Source of the DNA: Salegentibacter_A chungangensis
Lineage (GTDB): Bacteria > Bacteroidota > Bacteroidia > Flavobacteriales > Flavobacteriaceae
NCBI RefSeq assembly: GCF_042678405.1
Contig: NZ_JBHTLI010000002.1
Span: 248,001 to 312,000, forward strand
DNA length: 64,000 nucleotides
Direction: 5' to 3'
The position numbers and the translations under genes were made by a program. Below the pieces are notes generated by a model. It saw only the letters and a program-made list of their open reading frames with translations, was not told where the DNA came from and ran no database searches. Below are positions 42,802-50,322 of this stretch, one piece after another; position 1 is the first letter of the stretch; every line of letters begins with the position of its first letter.

Positions 42802-44208
42802 TTACACGTGTAAAGCCCTGTTATCGGTAGCGGCAAGTGCAGCTTCCTTAACAGCTTCAGCGTAAGTTGGGTGAGCGTGACTCATTCTTGCTATATCTTC
42901 AGCAGAAGCGCGGAATTCCATAGCGGTTACCGCTTCAGCAATAAGGTCGGCGGTACGGGCTCCTATCATATGCACGCCAAGAACCTCATCGGTCTTCTCA
43001 TCGGCAAGGATCTTCACCATTCCGTCTATATCCCCGCTGGCTCTGGAACGACCTAAAGCACGCATCGGGAATTTTCCTTCTTTATATTTCACGCCTTCTT
43101 CCTTCAGTTGCTCTTCGGTCTTACCAACAGCGGCAACTTCAGGCCAGGTGTAAACAACACCCGGGATCAGGTTATAATCTATATGCGGTTTTTGTCCGGC
43201 GATGGTTTCAGCAACAAAAGTTCCTTCCTCTTCCGCCTTATGAGCAAGCATAGCTCCTTTCACCACATCTCCAATCGCATAGATATTCTCTACATTGGTC
43301 TGAAGGCTTCCATTCACCTTCACTCTGCCTTTATCGTCCAATTCCACTCCGGCAGCGTCGGCATTAAGCCCGTCGGTAAACGGACGACGTCCTACAGATA
43401 CCAGGCAGTAATCTCCCTTGATCTCTATCTCCTTGTCTTTCTTATCATCAGCTTTTACAATGATCTCGTCTCCGTTGCGCTCAACAGATTTCACCTTAGT
43501 CTTGGTATGGATCTTCACGCCTTGCTTCTTAAGAACTTTCTGAAGTTCCTTAGAAAGCGCACTGTCCATCGTAGGGATGATCCTGTCCATAAACTCAACT
43601 ACGGTAACCTCGGCTCCAAGACGACAGTAAACCTGGCCTAATTCCAGGCCGATTACCCCACCTCCAATAACTATCATATGCTTTGGCACTTCCTCCAGCT
43701 TTAGAGCTTCGGTAGAAGTGATCACTCTTTCCTTATCAAGTTCGATGAAAGGAAGGTTGGCAGGTTTGGAACCGGTTGCGATAATGGTCTTTTTCGCCTC
43801 TATGGTTTCGGTTTCGCCATCGTTCTTTTGTATGTTGATGTGAGTGGCGTCCTTAAAAGAACCAACCCCTTCATAAACATCAATCTTGTTCTTATCCATC
43901 AGGAATTTCACCCCGTCACAGGTCTGGCTCACCACAGAAGCCTTACGCTCCATCATTTTCTCAAGGTTAAGCTTCACCTCTCCCGGGATTTCGATCCCGT
44001 GATCTTCAAAATGCTTCACGGCATCGTGATAATGATGTGAAGAGTCAAGCAGAGCTTTACTCGGGATACAGCCTACGTTAAGGCAGGTACCTCCCAGAGT
44101 TGAATATTTTTCAATGATTGCAGTTTTCATTCCCAGTTGCGCGCAGCGTATGGCAGCCACGTAACCTCCGGGACCTGAACCTATAACTGCAACATCATAT
44201 GTACTCAT
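42802..44208 (-). CDS. lpdA: dihydrolipoyl dehydrogenase
   Basis: A 468-residue E3 flavoenzyme. FAD-binding VIGSGPGGYVAAIRCAQLG, the redox pair in GGTCLNVGCIPSKALL (Cys42, Cys47), the NAD fold VIGGGVIGLELGQVYCRLGAEV, the second FAD motif IYAIGDVVKGAMLAHKAEEEG and the C-terminal His-Glu of HAHPTYAEAVKEAAL are complete. It reoxidises lipoamide in the 2-oxoacid dehydrogenase complexes and the glycine cleavage system. It is not beside any E1/E2 gene here. The 97-bp region to lrp contains a short AT dyad at 44229-44243. Confidence 0.95.
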   Translation of the reverse strand: MSTYDVAVIGSGPGGYVAAIRCAQLGMKTAIIEKYSTLGGTCLNVGCIPSKALLDSSHHYHDAVKHFEDHGIEIPGEVKLNLEKMMERKASVVSQTCDGVKFLMDKNKIDVYEGVGSFKDATHINIQKNDGETETIEAKKTIIATGSKPANLPFIELDKERVITSTEALKLEEVPKHMIVIGGGVIGLELGQVYCRLGAEVTVVEFMDRIIPTMDSALSKELQKVLKKQGVKIHTKTKVKSVERNGDEIIVKADDKKDKEIEIKGDYCLVSVGRRPFTDGLNADAAGVELDDKGRVKVNGSLQTNVENIYAIGDVVKGAMLAHKAEEEGTFVAETIAGQKPHIDYNLIPGVVYTWPEVAAVGKTEEQLKEEGVKYKEGKFPMRALGRSRASGDIDGMVKILADEKTDEVLGVHMIGARTADLIAEAVTAMEFRASAEDIARMSHAHPTYAEAVKEAALAATDNRALHV

Positions 44209-44305
44209 AATACTATGTTTTTATGTTGAATTTGTAACAAATTGGAGACAAAAGTACGACTATTCTATACAATGACCAATGTGATATTGAAGGCTTCATA
44301 ATTTT

Positions 44306-44770
44306 TTAAGAAAGCAGGTTCACCGCCGAAGTATTCTTGACCTTGCTAATGATGAAAGTGCTTAAAGTACTGCCTATGTGGTCAAGATTGGTCAGTTTTG
44401 TGACCATAAATTCACGGTATTCCTCCATATCTTTTACCAGAACTTTCAAAATATAATCATATTCCCCGCTTACGTGATAACATTCCAACACCTCCGAAAG
44501 CCGGGTCACCTCCTCTTCAAATTTGGTGAGGTAAGATTTGGTATGCTGAATGAGTTTTATCTGGCAGAAGACCATAAAGCCTTTATCCACTTTCTCAGGA
44601 TTGACAAGGGCCACATATTTGGAGATCACCCCTTCCCGCTCCAGTCGTTTTATGCGTTCGTAAACGGCTGTCACCGAAAGATCAAGCAGGTTAGACAATT
44701 CCTTATTGGTCATTTTACTGTCTTCCTGCAAGTGTTTCAGGATCTTAAGATCTAATTTATCAAGTTTCAT
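44306..44770 (-). CDS. Lrp/AsnC-family transcriptional regulator
   Basis: A 154-residue Lrp-type regulator. The winged helix-turn-helix (LDLKILKHLQEDSKMTNKELSNLLDLSVTAVYERIKRLE, residues about 6-44) is followed by an RAM ligand-binding domain (VMVFCQIKL-like, HVSGEYDYILKVLVKDMEEY). It is divergent from the methionine gamma-lyase-type gene, and a dyad of the kind bound by Lrp proteins lies between them at 44813-44829. It probably senses an amino acid such as methionine and controls the neighbour; that is inferred from the arrangement. Confidence 0.93.
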   Translation of the reverse strand: MKLDKLDLKILKHLQEDSKMTNKELSNLLDLSVTAVYERIKRLEREGVISKYVALVNPEKVDKGFMVFCQIKLIQHTKSYLTKFEEEVTRLSEVLECYHVSGEYDYILKVLVKDMEEYREFMVTKLTNLDHIGSTLSTFIISKVKNTSAVNLLS

Positions 44771-44812
44771 AGCCGAATATTTTTCAGGTTACAATTTCAA
44801 AAATAGAACAAA

Positions 44813-44829
44813 TCAGATTTAAAATCTGA
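44813..44829. promoter_or_regulatory. candidate Lrp operator between lrp and the methionine gamma-lyase-type gene
   Basis: TCAGATTT-A-AAATCTGA has two eight-base arms around one base. The outer CAG...CTG at 15-base spacing agrees with the ends of the Lrp consensus (YAG...CTR). It lies 43 bp from the lrp start and about 105 bp before the PLP enzyme ATG. Confidence 0.5.
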
Positions 44830-44934
44830 ATTAATCACTATTAATAGTTTTATTTTCTGAATATGACATTAATCATTGACTTTTATTCAGATACTCGCGT
44901 CATTTGGAATAATCAAACTCAAAAACTATACGTG

Positions 44935-46149
44935 ATGAAATACAAACCGGCAGATAATATTCAGGATCTACAATACTTTGGAGAATTCGGGGGCGTAAAC
45001 CCGTCAATTTCCGATTCTTCGACCTATACCTTCCTTTCGGCAAAAACGATGTTCGACACTTTTGAAGGCAATGCCGAAGGTTGTTACCTTTATTCAAGGC
45101 ATTCCTCCCCGTCCAATCTTTACCTTGGAGAAGCCCTGGCCGCTATGGAAGGTACCGAGACCGCCAACGTGGCCGCCTCGGGAATGGGTGCCATTACCTC
45201 TACCCTGTTACAGCTTTGCAAGGCGGGAGACCATATTGTCTCAAGCCGTACTATCTATGGCGGGACCTATGCTTTTCTGAAGAATTTCGCTCCAAAATTC
45301 AATGTACAGACTACATTTGTGGATATCACCAAACCCGAACTTGTAGAAGCCGCGATCACCAAGAACACTAAAGTGCTTTATTGCGAATCTGTAAGCAATC
45401 CTTTGCTGGAGGTGGCCGACATCGAAGGCCTTTCCATAATTGCCAAAAATCACGGACTTACCTTGGTGGTGGATAATACTTTTTCTCCGCTTTCTTTAAG
45501 CCCGAAAAAACTTGGCGCCGATATCGTGATCCACAGCTTAACGAAATTCATCAACGGCAGCAGCGATACTGTTGGCGGAGTGACCTGCGGCACCCAGGAA
45601 TTCATCAATGCCCAAAGGAACGTAAATGACGGCGCAGGAATGCTGCTTGGCCCAACTATGGACAGCCTGAGGTCTGCTTCAGTATTAAAGAACCTGAGAA
45701 CGCTTCATATCAGGATGAAACAGCACAGCAGTAATGCGCTTTATTTAGCTGAAAAGTTTGAAGCAGACGGGTTCAGGACGGTTTATCCCGGGCTAAAATC
45801 CCATCCCGGTCATAAACTTTACAAGAAAATGATGAACGAGGATTATGGCTTCGGCGGAATCCTGACGCTTGATGTAGGCAGCCTTGATAAGGCCAATGAG
45901 CTTATGGAGCTTATGCAGGAAAAAAACCTTGGGTATCTTGCGGTAAGCCTAGGCTTTTACAAAACCCTTTTCAGTGCACCGGGAACTTCCACCTCGTCTG
46001 AGATTCCGGAAGAGGAACAACGGGAAATGGGATTAAGCGACGGGCTGATAAGGTTCTCCATAGGTTTGGATAACGATATAGAGCGCACCTATCAAAGAAT
46101 GAAAGAATGTATGGTAAAAACAGGACTTCTTGAAGCTGAGCTTGTCTAA
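44935..46149 (+). CDS. Cys/Met-metabolism PLP enzyme, probable methionine gamma-lyase
   Basis: A 404-residue PLP-dependent enzyme of the cystathionine gamma-synthase/methionine gamma-lyase family, counted from ATG 44935. The frame opens 24 codons earlier, but MKYKPADNIQDLQYFGEFGG is the family-like start. It has YLYSRHSSPSNLYLGEALA (the canonical YSRxxNP has Ser for Asn), ASGMGAITSTLLQL, VVDNTFSP, the PLP lysine in SLTKFINGSSD (Lys204) and SLGFYKTLFSAPGTSTSSE. Its neighbours, an Lrp regulator and an NhaC antiporter, suit amino-acid catabolism, so gamma-elimination of methionine is favoured. O-acetylhomoserine sulfhydrylase or cystathionine lyase remain possible. Confidence 0.85.
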   Translation: MKYKPADNIQDLQYFGEFGGVNPSISDSSTYTFLSAKTMFDTFEGNAEGCYLYSRHSSPSNLYLGEALAAMEGTETANVAASGMGAITSTLLQLCKAGDHIVSSRTIYGGTYAFLKNFAPKFNVQTTFVDITKPELVEAAITKNTKVLYCESVSNPLLEVADIEGLSIIAKNHGLTLVVDNTFSPLSLSPKKLGADIVIHSLTKFINGSSDTVGGVTCGTQEFINAQRNVNDGAGMLLGPTMDSLRSASVLKNLRTLHIRMKQHSSNALYLAEKFEADGFRTVYPGLKSHPGHKLYKKMMNEDYGFGGILTLDVGSLDKANELMELMQEKNLGYLAVSLGFYKTLFSAPGTSTSSEIPEEEQREMGLSDGLIRFSIGLDNDIERTYQRMKECMVKTGLLEAELV

Positions 46150-46230
46150 TTCTTGCATACTTTTAAGTAAAATCGTAACATTACAAGCCAAAATAAATGA
46201 AATAATCAAGAATATATGATTCATAGAATG

Positions 46231-46288
46231 AACCTCGCAGAATAATTGACTGAAAAAACGGCAATTACCTGTGAGGTTTTCTTTTTCT
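46231..46288 (+). terminator. two-part hairpin with T tail between the PLP enzyme and nhaC
   Basis: AACCTCGCAG (46231-46240) pairs with CTGTGAGGTT (46269-46278) with one G-U pair. An inner AATTG/CAATT stem continues it, and TTCTTTTTCT follows. It may be a simple terminator of the PLP gene or a regulated leader of nhaC, whose ATG is 27 bp beyond the tail. Confidence 0.7.
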
Positions 46289-46315
46289 ATGAAATAACGA
46301 ACCCACACCAGATAA

Positions 46316-47809
46316 ATGGAGAACCAAGCCGATACCCATCAGGATGAGAAAATTGTAAGCAATAAAGAGTTAAATATCTGGGAAGCCCTGATTCCCGTTT
46401 TTTCCCTCATAGGGATGCTCGCCTTTAACGTATTTGTATTTGGAGATGATGCGCTAAGCGGTTCCAACCAGTTCATCCTGCTTATGGGTGGTGCTGTGGC
46501 CGCGATAGTAGGCTATTTCAACAAAGTAGAATACAATAAAATGATAGATGAGGTGGCCGGGAACATCCAGAGTACCGCCGGCGCCATCCTCATTCTTCTT
46601 ATGGTTGGTGCTTTGGCAGGGACCTGGCTGGTGAGCGGCATTATCCCTACAATGATCTATTACGGACTTCAGATCCTGAACCCCACTATCTTTCTGGCTG
46701 CCTGTGTGATCATCTGCTCGGTGATCTCAGTAGCTACCGGAAGTAGCTGGACCACTTCGGCTACAGTTGGTATCGCATTAATAGGTATTGCCGAAGCCCT
46801 GGGCATCTCGGTAGGAATGACTGCCGGTGCCATCCTTTCAGGAGCTTATTTCGGGGATAAACTATCTCCTTTAAGTGATACCACTAACCTTGCTCCGGCT
46901 ATGGCAGGAACCGACCTTTTCACCCACATCAGGTATATGACCCTTACCACCGTACCAACAATCATAATCACTATCCTGATCTTCGTGGTAATTGGTTTTA
47001 ACCTTGATACCACAGGAACTACCGATACTTCGGCCATTCTGAAATCCATAGAAGCTTCTTTTAATATTACTCCCTGGCTCTTCCTGATCCCGTTGATCGT
47101 AATAGGCCTTATAGTGAAAAAAGTATCGCCACTTATCGCCCTTCTTTTAGGAACCTTACTGGGAGCTGCCGCAGCGCTTATCTTTCAGCCCGGAGTTATT
47201 GCCGATATAGCCGGTACTGAGAAACTTGATCTTGTTAGCGGATACAAAGGAATTATGAACGCCATCACGGTAGACACGGCTGTAGAAACAGACAATGAGA
47301 GCCTTAACGACCTTTTCTCTTCAGGAGGAATGGCCGGAATGCTCGGTACCATCTGGCTGATCATTTGCGCAATGGTGTTTGGTGGAATTATGGAAGCCAT
47401 TGGAGCCCTTTCACGAATCAGCAAGGCACTATTGAATCTTTTTCACACCACATTCGGTCTTTTTGCGAGTACGGTATTTAGCTGTCTTGCATTGAATGCG
47501 ACTGCTTCAGACCAGTATCTGGCCATCGTGGTACCAGGAAAAATGTTCTCAAAAGCCTATCGCGATAAAGGTCTTGCTCCAGAAAACCTTAGCCGTACGC
47601 TTGAAGATTCGGGTACGGTAACTTCAGTACTCGTGCCGTGGAATACCTGCGGGGCATACCACAGCGGAGTTCTGGGAGTACCGGTAGCCTCCTATTTCGG
47701 ATATGCATTCTTCAACTATCTGAGTCCGTTTATGACGCTTTTATATGCGGCCTTCAGTATTAAAATCAAAGAGCTCAGCACAAAGGATACTGCACCACAG
47801 GCGGCTTAA
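46316..47809 (+). CDS. nhaC: NhaC-family Na+/H+ antiporter
   Basis: A 497-residue membrane protein with about 11-12 helices of the NhaC/ion-transporter superfamily. It has GALAGTWLVSGIIPTMIYYGL, ATGSSWTTSATVGIALIG, GAILSGAYFGDKLSPLSDTTNLAPAMAGTDLF, and in the second half LEDSGTVTSVLVPWNTCGAYHSGVLGVP. The GDKLSPLSDTT and PWNTCG motifs are typical of NhaC. It may extrude sodium, or exchange an organic anion as some NhaC members do. It follows the methionine gamma-lyase-type gene on the same strand with a hairpin in between, which hints at a link to that pathway. Confidence 0.9.
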   Translation: MENQADTHQDEKIVSNKELNIWEALIPVFSLIGMLAFNVFVFGDDALSGSNQFILLMGGAVAAIVGYFNKVEYNKMIDEVAGNIQSTAGAILILLMVGALAGTWLVSGIIPTMIYYGLQILNPTIFLAACVIICSVISVATGSSWTTSATVGIALIGIAEALGISVGMTAGAILSGAYFGDKLSPLSDTTNLAPAMAGTDLFTHIRYMTLTTVPTIIITILIFVVIGFNLDTTGTTDTSAILKSIEASFNITPWLFLIPLIVIGLIVKKVSPLIALLLGTLLGAAAALIFQPGVIADIAGTEKLDLVSGYKGIMNAITVDTAVETDNESLNDLFSSGGMAGMLGTIWLIICAMVFGGIMEAIGALSRISKALLNLFHTTFGLFASTVFSCLALNATASDQYLAIVVPGKMFSKAYRDKGLAPENLSRTLEDSGTVTSVLVPWNTCGAYHSGVLGVPVASYFGYAFFNYLSPFMTLLYAAFSIKIKELSTKDTAPQAA

Positions 47810-47856
47810 GAAGACCAAATAGAACAATTCTATGAAGTTTTAAACCTAACATAGCT

Positions 47857-47880
47857 AAAATTTATACTTAGATAAATTTT
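47857..47880. promoter_or_regulatory. AT-rich dyad upstream of the peroxiredoxin promoter
   Basis: AAAATTTAT-ACTTAG-ATAAATTTT has nine-base arms with a six-base spacer. It lies 37 bp upstream of the candidate -7 element of the peroxiredoxin operon, a typical place for an activator or peroxide-responsive regulator. AT-rich dyads do arise by chance. Confidence 0.4.
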
Positions 47881-47917
47881 AAAAATTTGAATGTGTTTAA
47901 AAACTGCATTCAATCTG

Positions 47918-47925
47918 TAAATTTG
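47918..47925 (+). promoter_or_regulatory. candidate peroxiredoxin operon promoter -7 element
   Basis: TAAATTTG fully matches TAnnTTTG, 45 bp before the peroxiredoxin ATG. A GTGTTT about 20 bp upstream may serve as a weak -33 region. Confidence 0.5.
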
Positions 47926-47970
47926 CACACGAATCAGAAGAAATAATAACTTTTAAAAACTAAAAATAAT

Positions 47971-48609
47971 ATGGCATTAGTAGGAAAAAAATTTCCAAAC
48001 TTAAGCGTAGACGCGATGAACGAAATGGGAGACACTTTCAAGGTTAATGTCCTTGAAGAAGCTCAGAAAAACAATAAAAAAGTATTGTTGTTCTGGTACC
48101 CAAAAGATTTCACCTTTGTTTGCCCTACCGAACTTCACGCTTTTCAGGAAGCTATGGAAGAATTTGAAAAAAGAAACGTTATGGTAATCGGCGCTTCTTG
48201 TGACACTCCTGAAGTTCATTTCGCCTGGTTAAACACTCCAAAAGATAACGGAGGTATTGAAGGCGTTAAATACCCAATCTTAGCCGATTCTAACAGAAAC
48301 CTAAGTTCAAGACTTGGTATCCTTGATATCACTGCAGAGCACTACGATGAGGAAACCGGAGAAGTTACTCTTGAAGGAGATAACGTAACTTACCGTGCCA
48401 CTTACCTTATCGACGAGGAAGGAACCATCTTCCACGAAGGTGTGAACCATATGCCACTTGGACGTAACGTAAAAGAATTTTTACGCTTAATCGATGCTTA
48501 CACCCACGTACAGGAAAAAGGTGAAGTATGTCCTGCAAACTGGGAAGAAGGTAAGCAGGCTATGAATGCAGACCGTGACGGTGTTGCTTCATACTTAAGC
48601 TTAAACTAA
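47971..48609 (+). CDS. typical 2-Cys peroxiredoxin (AhpC/Prx1 type)
   Basis: A 212-residue peroxiredoxin that reduces hydrogen peroxide and organic peroxides. The peroxidatic Cys51 is in DFTFVCPTELHAF, and the resolving cysteine near residue 187 is in GEVCPANWEEG. The loop after the active site reads PKDNGGIEG rather than the GGLG of hyperoxidation-sensitive enzymes, so it is likely the robust bacterial form. The thioredoxin gene 19 bp downstream is the probable reductant. It is the first gene of a three-gene unit with thioredoxin and DUF6952, and the promoter carries a near-perfect AT dyad. Confidence 0.94.
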   Translation: MALVGKKFPNLSVDAMNEMGDTFKVNVLEEAQKNNKKVLLFWYPKDFTFVCPTELHAFQEAMEEFEKRNVMVIGASCDTPEVHFAWLNTPKDNGGIEGVKYPILADSNRNLSSRLGILDITAEHYDEETGEVTLEGDNVTYRATYLIDEEGTIFHEGVNHMPLGRNVKEFLRLIDAYTHVQEKGEVCPANWEEGKQAMNADRDGVASYLSLN

Positions 48610-48628
48610 AAAAAGGAAAAGACTTGTT

Positions 48629-48943
48629 ATGGTAAAAGAATTAGAAAAAGATAATTTAAGCGAAATCGTAGAAAGTAATGATACCGTTGTGGTTCAGTAT
48701 ATGGCCGGATGGTGTGGTAACTGCAGACTGATGAAGCCTAAGTTCAAAAAACTTGCTTCTGAAAATGAAGATGCTACTTTCCTGATGGTTGATGCTGAAA
48801 AATATCCGGAATCAAGAAAGCTGGCTAAGGTAGATAACCTTCCGACTTTCGCGACTTTCAAGAACGGAGATTTCGTTAACCAGGTTCAAACCAACAAGTT
48901 TGACCCGCTAAAAGACTTAGTAAATGAAGTTACCAGTAATTAA
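48629..48943 (+). CDS. thioredoxin-family protein with a CGNC active site
   Basis: A 104-residue single-domain thioredoxin with no signal peptide. The active site is GWCGNCRLMKP (Cys29-Gly-Asn-Cys32) in place of the usual WCGPC. The cis-proline region DNLPTFATFKNGDFV is conserved. It is co-transcribed with the peroxiredoxin and probably reduces it. Replacement of the active-site Pro by Asn is expected to shift the redox potential. The last 20 bases overlap the next gene (48924-48943). The fold is certain, the partner is inferred. Confidence 0.9.
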   Translation: MVKELEKDNLSEIVESNDTVVVQYMAGWCGNCRLMKPKFKKLASENEDATFLMVDAEKYPESRKLAKVDNLPTFATFKNGDFVNQVQTNKFDPLKDLVNEVTSN

Positions 48944-49172
48944 GCATTTACAGCGTAATAATGATGCTGAGAAACTTCAGCACGCCATTGAAGTACTGGA
49001 AAGCTTTACCGAGCACAGATCCGTAACCGAAGAGGAAATGGATGTGGTAGGAGAGCTTATCACCAACCTTTGCGGGGCGGTGGAAGTACAGAAAATGGTA
49101 GATGAGGGTATGAAAGATACCGACGCTGCAAATACATTTGTGAAAAAAGTGTTAGGATCTATAGATAAATAG
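48924..49172 (+). CDS. DUF6952-type small protein of the peroxiredoxin operon
   Basis: An 82-residue protein starting MKLPVIKHLQRNND and ending VKKVLGSIDK, with TEEEMDVVGELITNLCGAVEVQKMV in the middle. This matches the small DUF6952 proteins of Flavobacteriia as I recall them. It is mostly helical, with one Cys in LITNLCGAVEV. Its ATG lies inside the thioredoxin gene in another frame (20-bp overlap), so translation is coupled. The stable association with peroxiredoxin and thioredoxin suggests a role in thiol peroxide defence, but no biochemical function is known to me. Confidence 0.8.
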   Translation: MKLPVIKHLQRNNDAEKLQHAIEVLESFTEHRSVTEEEMDVVGELITNLCGAVEVQKMVDEGMKDTDAANTFVKKVLGSIDK

Positions 49173-49204
49173 GCCAGCATTTTATCACTGAAATCAAGTA
49201 ACAC

Positions 49205-49237
49205 AAGGCTGCTTTCGAGGAAAGCAGCCTTTTTTTG
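49205..49237 (+). terminator. intrinsic terminator after the peroxiredoxin-thioredoxin-DUF6952 unit
   Basis: AAGGCTGCTTT and AAAGCAGCCTT form an 11-bp stem with a CGAGG loop followed by TTTTTTTG. Confidence 0.92.
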
Positions 49238-49312
49238 TTTTATGATAATTTTAGTAAATCTCAGTTAGTTTAATCCTAAATTTATCAGGTACGAACCAAT
49301 TCTGAAAAACCG

Positions 49313-49813
49313 ATGTCGCAAATAAAATTCGGAGGCCAAAAAGTTACTACTTACGGCGCCCTGCCGGAAAAAGATGAGAAAGCACCTCATTTTGAGCTCC
49401 TGAAAGCTGACTTCACCACCGCCACTCTTGAAGACTTCAAGGGTAAGCGCGTTATAATGAATATTTTCCCCAGTATAGACACCGGTGTTTGCGCTACTTC
49501 GGTCAGAAATTTCAGCAAAAAGGCCGCAGACCTTAAAAATACGGTTGTCCTTTGTATTTCACGCGATCTTCCGTTTGCCCAAAGCAGATTCCTTAATGAG
49601 GAACATTTGAAAAATGTGATCAATCTGTCCGATTTCAGAGAGCGGAATTTCGGGAAAGACTATGGGGTTGAAATGATCGATGGTCCCTGGGAAGGCCTGC
49701 TTTCCCGTGTGGTGATCGTACTTGATGAATCGGGGAAAGTGATCCATAGTCAGCAGGTAGCAGATATTGACGATGAACCTGATTATCTTGCGGCTCTAAA
49801 AACACTTTTATAA
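49313..49813 (+). CDS. tpx: thiol peroxidase, atypical (lacks the usual resolving cysteine)
   Basis: A 166-residue Tpx with FPSIDTGVCATSVRNF (peroxidatic Cys60) and VVLCISRDLPFAQSRF, closely like E. coli Tpx. In E. coli the resolving residue is Cys95, the last residue of SRFC; here the aligned position is Leu94 (SRFLNEEHL). The other cysteine of that stretch (Cys81, E. coli Cys82) is kept. The enzyme may therefore act as a 1-Cys type or resolve through Cys81 or an external thiol. It is downstream of the peroxiredoxin unit and its stop overlaps the dgkA start by one base (TAATG). Confidence 0.93.
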   Translation: MSQIKFGGQKVTTYGALPEKDEKAPHFELLKADFTTATLEDFKGKRVIMNIFPSIDTGVCATSVRNFSKKAADLKNTVVLCISRDLPFAQSRFLNEEHLKNVINLSDFRERNFGKDYGVEMIDGPWEGLLSRVVIVLDESGKVIHSQQVADIDDEPDYLAALKTLL

Positions 49814-50184
49814 TGAGAGACAGTTTCCTCGGAAAACGCATAAGAGGAGGAGGCTATGCAATTAAAGGCGCCTGGTTGTTGCTAAAGCACGAACCCAGTA
49901 TCCAGGTGCAATTTGCTATTGCCATCTTCGTAAGTATTGCCGGGTGGTTCTTTGAAATCACAAAAACCGAATGGCTTTTTCAGTTTACCGCCATAGGCCT
50001 TGTGATGGCTGCCGAAGGGCTCAATACCGCCATAGAAGCGATGGCCGACTTTGTTCACCCCGATTTCCACAGCAAGATTGGCCATATTAAAGATATCGCT
50101 GCAGGAGCAGTATTTATCACAGCCGTTACCGCGGTAATCATTGCTGCCTTCATCTATCTGCCTTATATTTTCCCAGATCTGTAG
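49813..50184 (+). CDS. dgkA: diacylglycerol kinase (DgkA family)
   Basis: A 123-residue integral membrane kinase with three helices. The family signature AAEGLNTAIEAMADFVHPDFHSKIGHIKDIAAGAVF carries the catalytic Glu and Asn residues. The N-terminus (RGGGYAIKGAWLLLKHEPSIQVQF) is the usual amphipathic lead. It phosphorylates diacylglycerol or undecaprenol at the inner membrane. It is coupled to tpx by TAATG overlap, an arrangement that appears common in Flavobacteriia. Confidence 0.92.
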   Translation: MRDSFLGKRIRGGGYAIKGAWLLLKHEPSIQVQFAIAIFVSIAGWFFEITKTEWLFQFTAIGLVMAAEGLNTAIEAMADFVHPDFHSKIGHIKDIAAGAVFITAVTAVIIAAFIYLPYIFPDL

Positions 50185-50294
50185 CTAAGATTTAATTCCA
50201 TACAAAATAAGCGCAAAAAACTCCCGTTTTGGTCTAAAACAAACAGGTTTCTAAATTGAATTTTATTTTACTTATTTTAGAAGTACCTAATTTG

Positions 50295-50302
50295 TATTTT
50301 TG
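50295..50302 (+). promoter_or_regulatory. candidate ftsK promoter -7 element
   Basis: TATTTTTG fully matches TAnnTTTG and lies 20 bp before the ftsK ATG. No TTG is seen at the ideal -33 distance. Confidence 0.45.
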
Positions 50303-50322
50303 CCCAAATCACAAAAGCATAT

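Noticed and set aside
44229..44243. AATTTGTAACAAATT dyad upstream of lpdA
   Set aside because: Seven-base AT-rich arms are weak evidence for an operator; noted only as a possibility.
44863..44934. Extended N-terminus of the methionine gamma-lyase-type enzyme
   Set aside because: The extra 24 residues are unlike family proteins and lie in the promoter region shared with lrp.
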